Positions 21,917 to 29,233 of a stretch of DNA of 43,302 nucleotides are shown piece by piece. The position numbers and the translations under genes were made by a program. The number at the start of each line of letters is the position of its first letter. Within the stretch, counting starts at the first letter, position 1. Below the pieces are notes generated by a model. The model was not told where the DNA came from. It did no database searches and was given only the letters and a program-made list of their open reading frames with translations. Source of the DNA: CAZVWQ01 sp964631275 (GTDB lineage Bacteria; Patescibacteriota; JACMRA01); NCBI GenBank assembly GCA_964631275.1, contig CAZVWQ010000011.1, forward strand, positions 1 to 43,302, written 5' to 3'.

Positions 21917-24178
21917 ATGGCAGGAAATATTTTTGGAACTAATTTTCGAGTGTCTACTTTTGGAGAATCTCACGGCAAGGCTGTGGGGGTGGTAGTTGAT
22001 GGCTGCCCAGCTGGTTTAGAACTTTCAGAAAGTGACATTCAAATCGATTTGACTCGTAGAAGGCCAGGTCAAAGCAAGGTAACTACAGCTCGCGACGAAA
22101 AAGATCAGGTAGAAATCCTATCTGGAGTTTATGAAGGCAAAACTACTGGGGCCCCAATTGCCATGCTGGTTTGGAATCAAGATCAACGTAGTCAGGATTA
22201 TAGTGAAATTAAAAAAGTCTTTCGACCGGGCCATGCTGATTATACTTTTGAAAAAAAATATGGTCACAGAGACCCTAGAGGTGGTGGAAGAACTAGTGCT
22301 AGGATTATGATTGGCAGAGTAGCAGCTGGAGCGATAGCTAAGAAATTCCTAAAACAAAAGTTTAACATGGAATTTCTAGCCTACACTGAGCAGGTTGGAG
22401 ATGTTAAGATTGCTGAAAAATCAAAAACCAAAAATCAAAAACCACTTAATTTAGAAATAGAATCAAAAAGGCTAACCCTCAAACCAATATCTTTTGAGTA
22501 TTTACAAGATATTCACAAAAATTTCACACATAAAGTTGCTTCTTTTATTAATCCTAATACTACAGTACCAAAAAGTATTTCCGAAACCGCAGAATTTATT
22601 CATAAGACTTTGCTAGAAATACAAAAAGGGGAAGTTATGACTTTTGTAGCCCTAAATCCAAATTTTATTGGCCTTTGCTCGATAAGGGGAATTATTACAG
22701 GAGAGATAAGTTTTGGGCTTTGGGTTAAAGAATCTAAGCAAGGGATGGGTTATGGTAAAGAGATGATAAAAACTCTAAAACAATTTGCTGAAGAAAACTT
22801 GATAGTAGAGAAATTTGTCTATAGAGCTGAACAAAAAAACATGGCTAGCCGTAAGTTAGTTGAAAGCTTAGGTGGTAAGGAAGTAAAAAAATATTCTGAA
22901 AAAAGCGAAAAAATAGGGAAAGAGTTTTTGTGGGTTGAATACGAATTGCCAGTTAGCAAATCTTTAGAAAAAGATTCTAAGCAATTACCTCTCTACGAAA
23001 CAGTGACCTCTGAACAAATTGAAGCCAACATTGTGCGTTGTCCAGATTCGATAGTTGCTGAAAAAATGATAGCTCTAATTGAAAAAACTAGAGCTGAAAA
23101 AGACTCTGTCGGTGGAATTATCCAAGGAGTTATTCGTAACGTTCCAGTTGGCTTAGGTGAGCCTGAATTTGATAAGCTCCCAGCAGAATTAGCTAAAGCT
23201 ATGATGAGCATTAATGCTACTAAGGGCTTTGAGATTGGCTCTGGGTTTAGATCTGCAAAAATGAAAGGTAGCCAGCATAACGATAAATTTGTAAGCATAA
23301 AAAAACCCAAGATTAGAGCAATTTTATTTGATATTGATGGTGTTCTAAGCCTACCTTTTGGCCTTACAGAGTTAATCCAAAAAGACTATGATTTGGATAA
23401 TTTTGAAGCTAATTTTAAAGAATTTTGGACAAAAAAATTTCCCATATTAGCCATAGGAAAAGGTGACACAATTCAGGAACTAGAGCCTTACCTAAAAAAA
23501 ATTAACTGGCAAAAATCCCCTCAAGAATTTATTAATTTCTGGCATAAAGCCGATCACCGAATAGTTAAAGAGACTTTTGCTTTGGTTAGAGATCTTAAAC
23601 GACTAAAATATACTGTGTGTGTAGTTACTCAGCAAGAACCTTATAGAGCTAAATATCTTCAAAAAACTCAATTTCCTAAGCTTTTTAATCATTGGTTTGT
23701 GTCTAGCGACCTAGGCCTCCTAAAAGAAAATTCTAAATTTTTTGAGAAAGTTAAAGACACCCTCAGTTTTAAACCTGAAGAAATCTTACATATTGATGAC
23801 AGTCTAAAAATTTTAGATGTTTCTAAAAAACTTGGCTTGCAAACTTTTTATTTTGATCCGCAAATTGAACCCAAAGAAAATACAGCAAACATAAAAAAAA
23901 TTTTAGAAAAAAAAATACAAATAAAAACTATAACTAACAATGCTGGAGGTGTTTTAGGAGGGATTTCTAATGGTCAAACAATTCAATTTAGAGTAGCTAT
24001 CAAACCAGTAGCTACAATTGGTCAAAGCCAAGAGACTATAGACAAATACGGTAAAAAAACTAGCATCGAAGGTAAAGGTCGCCATGATCCTTGCGTCTTG
24101 CCACGAGCTGTACCAATTGTTGAAGCCATGTCAGCTTTAGTAATTATGGATATGTATCTAAGAATGAAAAGCAAGTAA
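21917..24178 (+). CDS. aroC: Chorismate synthase with inserted GNAT acetyltransferase and HAD phosphatase domains
   Basis: A 753-residue single frame made of three interleaved parts. Chorismate synthase (residues 1-166, 362-460 and 669-753, together about 350, a normal length) converts EPSP to chorismate with reduced FMN. It keeps GNIFGTNFRVSTFGESHG, DLTRRRPGQ, VFRPGHADYTF, HRDPRGGGRTSAR, SINATKGFEIG, NNAGGVLGGISNG and GRHDPCVLPRAVPI, with H19 and H106 present. Residues about 179-345 are a RimJ/RimL-like GNAT: LTLKPISFEYL, the acetyl-CoA loop QGMGYG (275-280) and AEQKNMASRKLVESLG. Residues about 464-648 are a HAD hydrolase: DxD motif D472/D474 in FDIDGVL, T571, K603 and D627-D628 in HIDDS. 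Both inserts sit where ordinary enzymes have surface loops, so all three may fold and act. No other shikimate gene is in the window. Confidence 0.93.
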   Translation: MAGNIFGTNFRVSTFGESHGKAVGVVVDGCPAGLELSESDIQIDLTRRRPGQSKVTTARDEKDQVEILSGVYEGKTTGAPIAMLVWNQDQRSQDYSEIKKVFRPGHADYTFEKKYGHRDPRGGGRTSARIMIGRVAAGAIAKKFLKQKFNMEFLAYTEQVGDVKIAEKSKTKNQKPLNLEIESKRLTLKPISFEYLQDIHKNFTHKVASFINPNTTVPKSISETAEFIHKTLLEIQKGEVMTFVALNPNFIGLCSIRGIITGEISFGLWVKESKQGMGYGKEMIKTLKQFAEENLIVEKFVYRAEQKNMASRKLVESLGGKEVKKYSEKSEKIGKEFLWVEYELPVSKSLEKDSKQLPLYETVTSEQIEANIVRCPDSIVAEKMIALIEKTRAEKDSVGGIIQGVIRNVPVGLGEPEFDKLPAELAKAMMSINATKGFEIGSGFRSAKMKGSQHNDKFVSIKKPKIRAILFDIDGVLSLPFGLTELIQKDYDLDNFEANFKEFWTKKFPILAIGKGDTIQELEPYLKKINWQKSPQEFINFWHKADHRIVKETFALVRDLKRLKYTVCVVTQQEPYRAKYLQKTQFPKLFNHWFVSSDLGLLKENSKFFEKVKDTLSFKPEEILHIDDSLKILDVSKKLGLQTFYFDPQIEPKENTANIKKILEKKIQIKTITNNAGGVLGGISNGQTIQFRVAIKPVATIGQSQETIDKYGKKTSIEGKGRHDPCVLPRAVPIVEAMSALVIMDMYLRMKSK

Positions 24179-24221
24179 CTTACATCTTTGCGAAGATTCC
24201 ACAAAGAAATCAAATTTATTT

Positions 24222-24343
24222 TATATGCAATTCGTTTATTATTAACCTAAATTTAGCTCTTAATAAGAAAATAAATCCTTTTCTTTTATTTAAGGTAAAC
24301 TCTTAACAGGTAAATTACCGTAACGATTAGCCAAAGGGTATAA
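24222..24343 (-). repeat. Family A repeat, copy A7
   Basis: Reverse copy, CAATTCGTTTATTATTAACC to GATTAGCCAAAGGGTATAA, between the convergent aroC and map. Two extra GGTATAA motifs follow it at 24351-24372. Confidence 0.85.
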
Positions 24344-24381
24344 AGCCAAAGGTATAATATAAAAAGGTATAAATTTATTTA

Positions 24382-25170
24382 CTATCTATCGAGTAAGTTT
24401 TTGATAGGAATATCCGTAACTACTTCTCTCCCTTTTTTTGTAACTAGAACTGTATGTTCGATATGTGCTGCTGGAACCCTTTCTTTGCTAACTACTACTT
24501 CCCAATTAGTTTCAGAATTAACAGTAATAAAATCTACTTCTCCAGAGCCTAGAGTAACCATTGGCTCGATAGCAATTACTTGATTCTCAAAAAGCCTTGA
24601 GCCAGTACCTGGAAAACCAGCGTGAGTTATATGAGGCTCGTCATGAGCAGAGTAACCTAAGCCATGACCACCTAAATCTAAAACATTGCCAAGCCCAGCT
24701 TCAGATAAAACCGAATCTACAGCGTGTCCGATATCACCAGTTTTTTTACCTGCTCTGACTTGATTAATTCCAGCCCAAAGAGCTTCTTCAGTTTTTTCTT
24801 TAAGGTATTTTATTTCTTCTGAAACCTCTCCAATAATTATTAGAATACACATGTCAGAAAATATTCCTTGATAATTAACCCCGCAATCAAAGCTAACAAT
24901 ACAATTTTCTGGAATTATTTTTTCTTTACTTGAAATACCATGAACAACTTCTTCGTTAAGCTCTGTAATGAGTGTATTAGGAAACCCATATAAATTTTTA
25001 AAAGCTGGCTTGGCTTGGTGATCTAAAATAAAAGTTTCTACAAGCTTGTCAAGCTCGGCAGCTGATATCCCAGGCTTTATATGTTTTTCTACTTGATAAA
25101 GACTACTACGTAAAATTAAAGCTGAGTGTTTCAATTTTTCTATATCTTTTTGGCTTTTAAGAACAGACAT
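24382..25170 (-). CDS. map: Methionine aminopeptidase, type I
   Basis: Map removes the initiator methionine from new proteins. At 262 residues it is the compact type I form without a zinc-finger extension. The pita-bread metal ligands are all visible: D95 and D106 (SFDCGVNYQGIFSDM), H169 (GGHGLGYSAHDEPHI), E202 (AIEPMVT) and E238 (HIEHTVLVT). H77 in VVHGI is the usual substrate-side histidine. The ATG at 25170 matches the family start (SQKDIEKLKHSALI). In many bacteria map sits with adk and secY; here it is alone, convergent with aroC across repeat A7. Confidence 0.96.
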   Translation of the reverse strand: MSVLKSQKDIEKLKHSALILRSSLYQVEKHIKPGISAAELDKLVETFILDHQAKPAFKNLYGFPNTLITELNEEVVHGISSKEKIIPENCIVSFDCGVNYQGIFSDMCILIIIGEVSEEIKYLKEKTEEALWAGINQVRAGKKTGDIGHAVDSVLSEAGLGNVLDLGGHGLGYSAHDEPHITHAGFPGTGSRLFENQVIAIEPMVTLGSGEVDFITVNSETNWEVVVSKERVPAAHIEHTVLVTKKGREVVTDIPIKNLLDR

Positions 25171-25261
25171 TAGTTTTAATGTTAATTTTAATTAGATTTT
25201 TGGCAAAGATAAACAGATAGTTTTTATATTTAGAATTTTGTTTTACTTTACTAAATAATAA

Positions 25262-25320
25262 CTAATACCCAAAATTGCCTAAACTAAGTGAAGGTAATTA
25301 TCGGCATTGAATTTGTATAA
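25262..25320 (-). repeat. Possible deleted family A copy
   Basis: AATACCCAAAATTGCCTAAA, then GAAGGTAATTATCGGCATTG and a terminal TGTATAA resemble both ends of a reverse A element joined after loss of the middle. The rest of the 342-nt gap 25171-25512 holds nothing I can name. Confidence 0.3.
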
Positions 25321-25512
25321 TTTACCTTGAAAACTTGAAAATTTCTTTTGTAGGTTTAGTCTACAACCTTTTCAAAGAAAAATATATTGCTAAAGTTTTA
25401 TTGAGAAATTTACTTTTTTAGCCTTTTAAATTTAAAATGTAAATAGGACCGGAAGATTTATAAGTAAGTTTATATAAATTAAAAAAATTTTAAAAAATTA
25501 AAACCAAACACT

Positions 25513-26166
25513 TTGCCTAGACGTAAACTTTGGAAATATCAACAAGCTGGCCAGGATCCTCATGTATTTGAGCCTGTAGAAACTCAATTTGCTGAGATAA
25601 GAGGTAAGTGGGCAAATTTTTTTGGCAATGATAATTTAATTATTCTAGAAATTGGATGTGGCTATGCTGAATACACAACAGGCTTAGCTGAAATTAATGA
25701 AAATAAAAATTTTATTGGTCTTGATATTAAAGGTGATAGAATTTGGAAGGGCTTGCAAAAGGTTAAGCAAAAAAAATTAAAAAATGTAGCTTTCGTTAGG
25801 AGCTTAGCTGAACACTTAGATAAATATTTTTGTGAAAACGAACTTAAAGAAATTTGGATAACTTTTCCCGACCCAAGACCAAAAAACTCTGAACTTAAAA
25901 AAAGACTAACGAGTACTAGGTTTTTAGAAATTTATAAAAAAATTTTGCAACCTAAAGGAATAATTAACTTAAAAACTGATAATTTAGACTTATTTAATTT
26001 TAGCTTACAATCTTTTAAGCACTCAAAATTAGAAATAATTGAGAAAACTACAGATTTATATAATTCTGACTTAACTAAATTTACAGGCGGAATTAAAACT
26101 CGCTATGAGAAGCAATTTTTACCTAAAGCTCAAACAATTAAGTTTTTAAGAGCTATAAATACCTAA
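25513..26166 (+). CDS. trmB: tRNA (guanine46-N7)-methyltransferase TrmB
   Basis: TrmB places m7G at position 46 of the tRNA variable loop using SAM. The 217-residue protein has SAM motif I ILEIGCGYAEYT, the acidic IGLDIKGDR strand, and the family signature WITFPDPRPKNS...KKRLTSTRFL (usual form FPDPWPKxRHxKRRL), followed by LKTDN. The C-terminal KTRYEKQF is also a family block. The start appears to be TTG at 25513; the frame is open somewhat further upstream, but no ATG gives a better family start. It stands alone. Its neighbours are repeats on both sides and the convergent V-type proteolipid gene. Confidence 0.94.
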   Translation: MPRRKLWKYQQAGQDPHVFEPVETQFAEIRGKWANFFGNDNLIILEIGCGYAEYTTGLAEINENKNFIGLDIKGDRIWKGLQKVKQKKLKNVAFVRSLAEHLDKYFCENELKEIWITFPDPRPKNSELKKRLTSTRFLEIYKKILQPKGIINLKTDNLDLFNFSLQSFKHSKLEIIEKTTDLYNSDLTKFTGGIKTRYEKQFLPKAQTIKFLRAINT

Positions 26167-26218
26167 TTTAAAATAATTTGTACAAATTTAATCAAAAAAC
26201 CACCTGTAGATTTATTTA

Positions 26219-26351
26219 TACTCAAAAGTTCTAGAAATTATGATTTATCTGTAAAATTTTAAGTACTATTTACATAATAATAAGACTATAAGGTACCTTC
26301 AAAAATTCAATTAAGCTTAACTTGCTGGCAAATTTGATTACGGAACAGATA
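26219..26351 (+). repeat. Family D repeat, copy D5
   Basis: TACTCAAAAGTTCTAGAAAT at the start, AATTCAATTAAGCTTAACTT, GGCAAATTTGATTACGGAAC and ATATAA at the end. It is longer than D2 or D4 through extra sequence in the left half. Confidence 0.65.
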
Positions 26352-26423
26352 TAAAATATTTTTAAAACTTTCCTACTTTTAGATATTTCTACTTATCAGA
26401 GTAAAAAGCTAAAAAAGTTATTT

Positions 26424-26647
26424 TGCACCTAATCTGTTTATTAGACTTTTTGCAGTAAAGCTGTTTAACCTCTAATTAAAAACTTATAATTTCTAATTTT
26501 TTGTTTACTCAACCAAACGAATAAAAATTTCAGCGCAGGAGGTCTATTATTATCCAAAATTTAACTTTTCATAAACAAATAAATCTCTTATCTAAGCTAA
26601 ACCCTTAAAGGTAATTACCGTAAGGATTAGACTAAAGGGTGCAAATA
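26424..26647 (-). repeat. Family A repeat, copy A8, split by element J
   Basis: Parts 26424-26443 and 26545-26647 together form a reverse A copy. Removing 26444-26544 plus one TATTA restores CTGTTTATTATTATCC, which aligns without gaps to the A right arm. The left part ends at TATTA 26439-26443 and the right part begins with TATTA 26545-26549. Confidence 0.75.
26444..26544 (+). mobile_element. Element J, MITE-like, inserted in A8
   Basis: 101 bp with inverted ends: GACTTTTTGCAG at the left and CAGCGCAGGAGGTC at the right. It is flanked by the 5-bp direct repeat TATTA. The ends recall those of family G, but the interior differs. It has no coding capacity. Confidence 0.65.
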
Positions 26648-26734
26648 AATTTACAATAAAAGATACTAAGCGAATTTTATAAAGTCTATTCGAAATTTTT
26701 ACCAATTTAAAATAAAAGTTAAAGAAATCATTTA

Positions 26735-26804
26735 TAGCTGATTTTAAATAAGAAAGCTTAAAGCCTTATATTAAGAGCAATTTCTAAATTGCAATTTTTA
26801 AAAC
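26735..26804 (+). repeat. Family H repeat, copy H2
   Basis: GCTGATTTTAAATAAG, TATATTAAGAGCAATTTCTA and AATTGCAATTTTTAAAAC align with H1. Confidence 0.7.
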
Positions 26805-26830
26805 AACAAAAAATTAAAATATATTTATTT

Positions 26831-26862
26831 AAAGAGATAAATAAACAAACAGCTTCTATAAG
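26831..26862 (+). repeat. Family M short repeat, copy M1
   Basis: AAGAGATAAATAAACAAACA then GCTTCTATAA, nearly identical to 40033-40062. Both copies lie 28-35 nt beyond the 3' end of a minus-strand gene. Confidence 0.5.
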
Positions 26863-26897
26863 CTAGAGTTGCAATAAACTTTAAAGAAACACCAAAT

Positions 26898-27377
26898 TTA
26901 CACAGCTATTCCGATAAAAGCAATTAATATGGAAGCAATTAACCCGAAGATAGCAAAACTTTCGATAAGAGCTGCTAATACTATACCTTGGTTTAGGTTG
27001 TTAGGATTTTCAGCTACGATCTTTACTGCTGAAGCTCCTACTTTTCCTTGGCCCCACCCAGAAGCTAAACCAGCGATACCTACAGGAAATGCAGAAAATA
27101 AAAATTGTAGAGCTATTTCTGTAGTCATACCGTCTACTAATTCTCCAGCTAATAGACCTGTTCTAAGCATGATAATAATTCCATACAAAAGTCCATACAA
27201 AGCTTGAGATGAAGGTAAGGCACTAAGAATTAATACTTGGGGAAACTTATTTGGCTCTTTGGACACTAGACTTGCACCTACGCTAGCTACTAAGCTTGAA
27301 CCTATGGCCGAACCTATGGCTCCAAGCCCTACACAAATAGCTACGCCAATATAGGCTAATACTGCTGGATCTGACAT
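26898..27377 (-). CDS. ntpK: V/A-type ATPase proteolipid subunit K
   Basis: 159 residues forming four membrane helices as two hairpins, the double-length rotor-ring subunit of V/A-type ATPases. The first hairpin has GAIGSAIGSSL and ALPSSQALYG, with Q58 where a carboxylate could be. The second has ASGWGQGKVGAS and AALIESFAIFG, with E139 as the single ion-binding carboxylate. This one-carboxylate-per-four-helix layout is that of NtpK-like subunits, which carry sodium or protons. None of the other V/A-ATPase subunits is within the window, so the gene is separated from its complex genes or works otherwise. F-type subunit c is ruled out by length. It is convergent with trmB. Confidence 0.9.
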   Translation of the reverse strand: MSDPAVLAYIGVAICVGLGAIGSAIGSSLVASVGASLVSKEPNKFPQVLILSALPSSQALYGLLYGIIIMLRTGLLAGELVDGMTTEIALQFLFSAFPVGIAGLASGWGQGKVGASAVKIVAENPNNLNQGIVLAALIESFAIFGLIASILIAFIGIAV

Positions 27378-27569
27378 AAATAATTATTCTTATGATTTTT
27401 TGATTAGTTGTAATTAAGTTACAAACTAGCAAGAATCTAGATAAACTTATTGTCAAGAAATAATTTAAGTATTTTGTATTTTTTAAATATAATGTTCAAA
27501 ACATACTTTGACATTTATACTTTTTATCTTATTACTTAAGTTTATTAGCAGGTCATAATTAAATCAACA

Positions 27570-28352
27570 ATGAGTCCCAGTATTATAGCTTATTTTACTA
27601 TTAGTCGTAAAGAAATTAAAAGATTCCTTAGAATATGGACCCAAACTCTATTACCTCCGGTAATTACTCAATCTCTATATTTTGTAATTTTTGGTAATTT
27701 AATTGGTAGTCGGATTGATGGACCCAGTGGAGAATTTCAAAATGGAGTAACTTATATTCAATTTGTTATTCCTGGTTTGGTTATGATGGGCGTAATTAAC
27801 GCTAGCTTTAGCAATGTAGTTAGTTCTTTTTTTGGTTCTAAGTTTCAGCGTAACTTAGAAGAGCTACAAGTCTCACCTGTACCTAATTGGGTTGTTATTG
27901 CTGGTTTTATAACTGGTGGATTGTTAAGAGGTTTACTTGTAGGGGTTATCGTATTTTTAGTTTCTATTAGTTTTGTTAGGCCTGAGACTCATAGCTTGTT
28001 GATTATTTTACTTTTTGTTTTTATGACAGCTATAGTTTTTTCTTTAGGTGGTTTAATTAATGGAATTTTTGCAAAAAAATTTGACGATGTAGCTATTTTC
28101 CCAACTTTTATTTTAACTCCTTTAACTTATCTTGGTGGGGTTTTTTATGATATTAATGATTTACCAGCTTTTTGGCAGGGGGTTTCTAGACTTAATCCAA
28201 TTGTGTATATGATTGACGGTTTTAGATTCGGATTTTATGGCTTTAATAGTTTTCCACTTTGGCAGAGCTTTGTTATTTTAACTGTTTTTTTTATTATTTT
28301 AGTTGGAACTAGTTATGAGTTGATGCGTCGAGGTATAGGTTTAAAATCTTAA
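27570..28352 (+). CDS. ABC-2 type transporter permease
   Basis: 260 residues with six predicted membrane helices and the ABC-2 pattern: a cytoplasmic N-terminus (SRKEIKRFLRIWTQTLLPPV), a central cytoplasmic loop with SSFFGSKFQRNLEELQVSPV and a late TFILTPLTYLGGVFYDINDLP followed by LNPIVYMIDGFRFGF. This is the YadH/DrrB-like class that exports drugs, lipids or glycans. The ATP-binding partner normally adjacent is not found on either side: upstream is a minus-strand gene, and the next gene 4 nt downstream is a different membrane protein. The ATPase must therefore be elsewhere. The start at 27570 is preceded by CATAAT ten nt upstream, consistent with a very short leader. Confidence 0.9.
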   Translation: MSPSIIAYFTISRKEIKRFLRIWTQTLLPPVITQSLYFVIFGNLIGSRIDGPSGEFQNGVTYIQFVIPGLVMMGVINASFSNVVSSFFGSKFQRNLEELQVSPVPNWVVIAGFITGGLLRGLLVGVIVFLVSISFVRPETHSLLIILLFVFMTAIVFSLGGLINGIFAKKFDDVAIFPTFILTPLTYLGGVFYDINDLPAFWQGVSRLNPIVYMIDGFRFGFYGFNSFPLWQSFVILTVFFIILVGTSYELMRRGIGLKS

Positions 28353-28356
28353 AAAT

Positions 28357-28683
28357 ATGTTAGAATACACAGTTTTGGTTATTATATTTTTAGTTTTTGA
28401 CTTAATTTTAGATTATTTTTTGGGTACAAATCTCTATTTACAAAAAAAATTTTGGATACTTATAAGCTTGGTAATTTTATTACAAACTATTTTTGATAAC
28501 TGGCTTAATGGACGTTGGTTTTTTGATAGTTTTATAGTTGGGCCTTACGGCCAAAGGTTTTATTCTGGTGTGGTTGTATGGAATACACCCTTAGAGAATT
28601 ATTTTTATGGTATTGGACTTATTTGGATGTGCATTATAGTTTTTGAGTATTTCAAAAAAAATATGGAAATTTATAATAAATAA
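28357..28683 (+). CDS. Lycopene-cyclase-domain-like membrane protein
   Basis: 108 residues with three predicted helices. The block TIFDNWLNGRWFF, followed after a loop by WNTPLENYFYGIGLIWM, recalls the heterodimeric carotenoid lycopene cyclase domain (CrtYc/CrtYd type), whose signature is a W-x-F turn and P-[IL]-E-x-[YF]-x-F. In that family the domain acts on C40 carotenoids, but single short copies outside carotenoid operons may have other lipid roles. Here it starts 4 nt after the ABC-2 permease gene and is clearly in the same operon, so export of, or interaction with, a lipid substrate is an attractive guess. No carotenoid gene is present in the window. Confidence 0.6.
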   Translation: MLEYTVLVIIFLVFDLILDYFLGTNLYLQKKFWILISLVILLQTIFDNWLNGRWFFDSFIVGPYGQRFYSGVVVWNTPLENYFYGIGLIWMCIIVFEYFKKNMEIYNK

Positions 28684-28755
28684 AACAGACTTGCTTCATA
28701 ATTATAAAATTTATTTTTCATCAATCCTAGATAAATCTTAACAAGTTATTAGATA

Positions 28756-28872
28756 TTATACCCTTTTGGCAAATCATTACGGTAATTACCCGTTAAAAAT
28801 TTACCTTAAATAAGAGATTTATTTGTTTATGAAGAGTTAAATTTTGGGTAATAGTAAACGGATTGGGTGTAA
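28756..28872 (+). repeat. Family A repeat, copy A9 (near consensus)
   Basis: TTATACCCTTTTGGCAAATC to TAAACGGATTGGGTGTAA. It lies between the convergent genes at 28683 and 29234. The rest of this 550-nt gap contains E2 and AT-rich sequence. Confidence 0.9.
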
Positions 28873-28944
28873 GTTTGTTTTAAAGTAAATTTAGGATACT
28901 CAAAATGTCTAACTAGTATATGGGTCAGCTATATAACTAAACGA

Positions 28945-29035
28945 GACTAGCCTTGTCCTATAACTCAGATTTACAAAACTTATGACCCATAAAATAGGTA
29001 TTAACCAACCGTAAAAATAGGTTTTGAGATATGAT
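28945..29035 (+). repeat. Family E repeat, copy E2
   Basis: AGACTAGCCTTGTCCTATAA, TTACAAAACTTATGACCCAT and AAAAATAGGTTTTGAGATAT, closely matching E3. Confidence 0.75.
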
Positions 29036-29233
29036 TATTTAAATATATTATACTAATTCCTAAACAAATTAAAAGTTTTAATCTAGAAAATCATCTTTTT
29101 TGTAACTAAAACTTGATTCTATTTTTTTAAATTAAAGCCTAAAAAAAGAATTGTTTAGTTAGCACAGAGATTTATTTATATACTATTTTTTAAAATAAAG
29201 AAAAAATAGGGTATTTTTAAAGTATAAGCCAAC

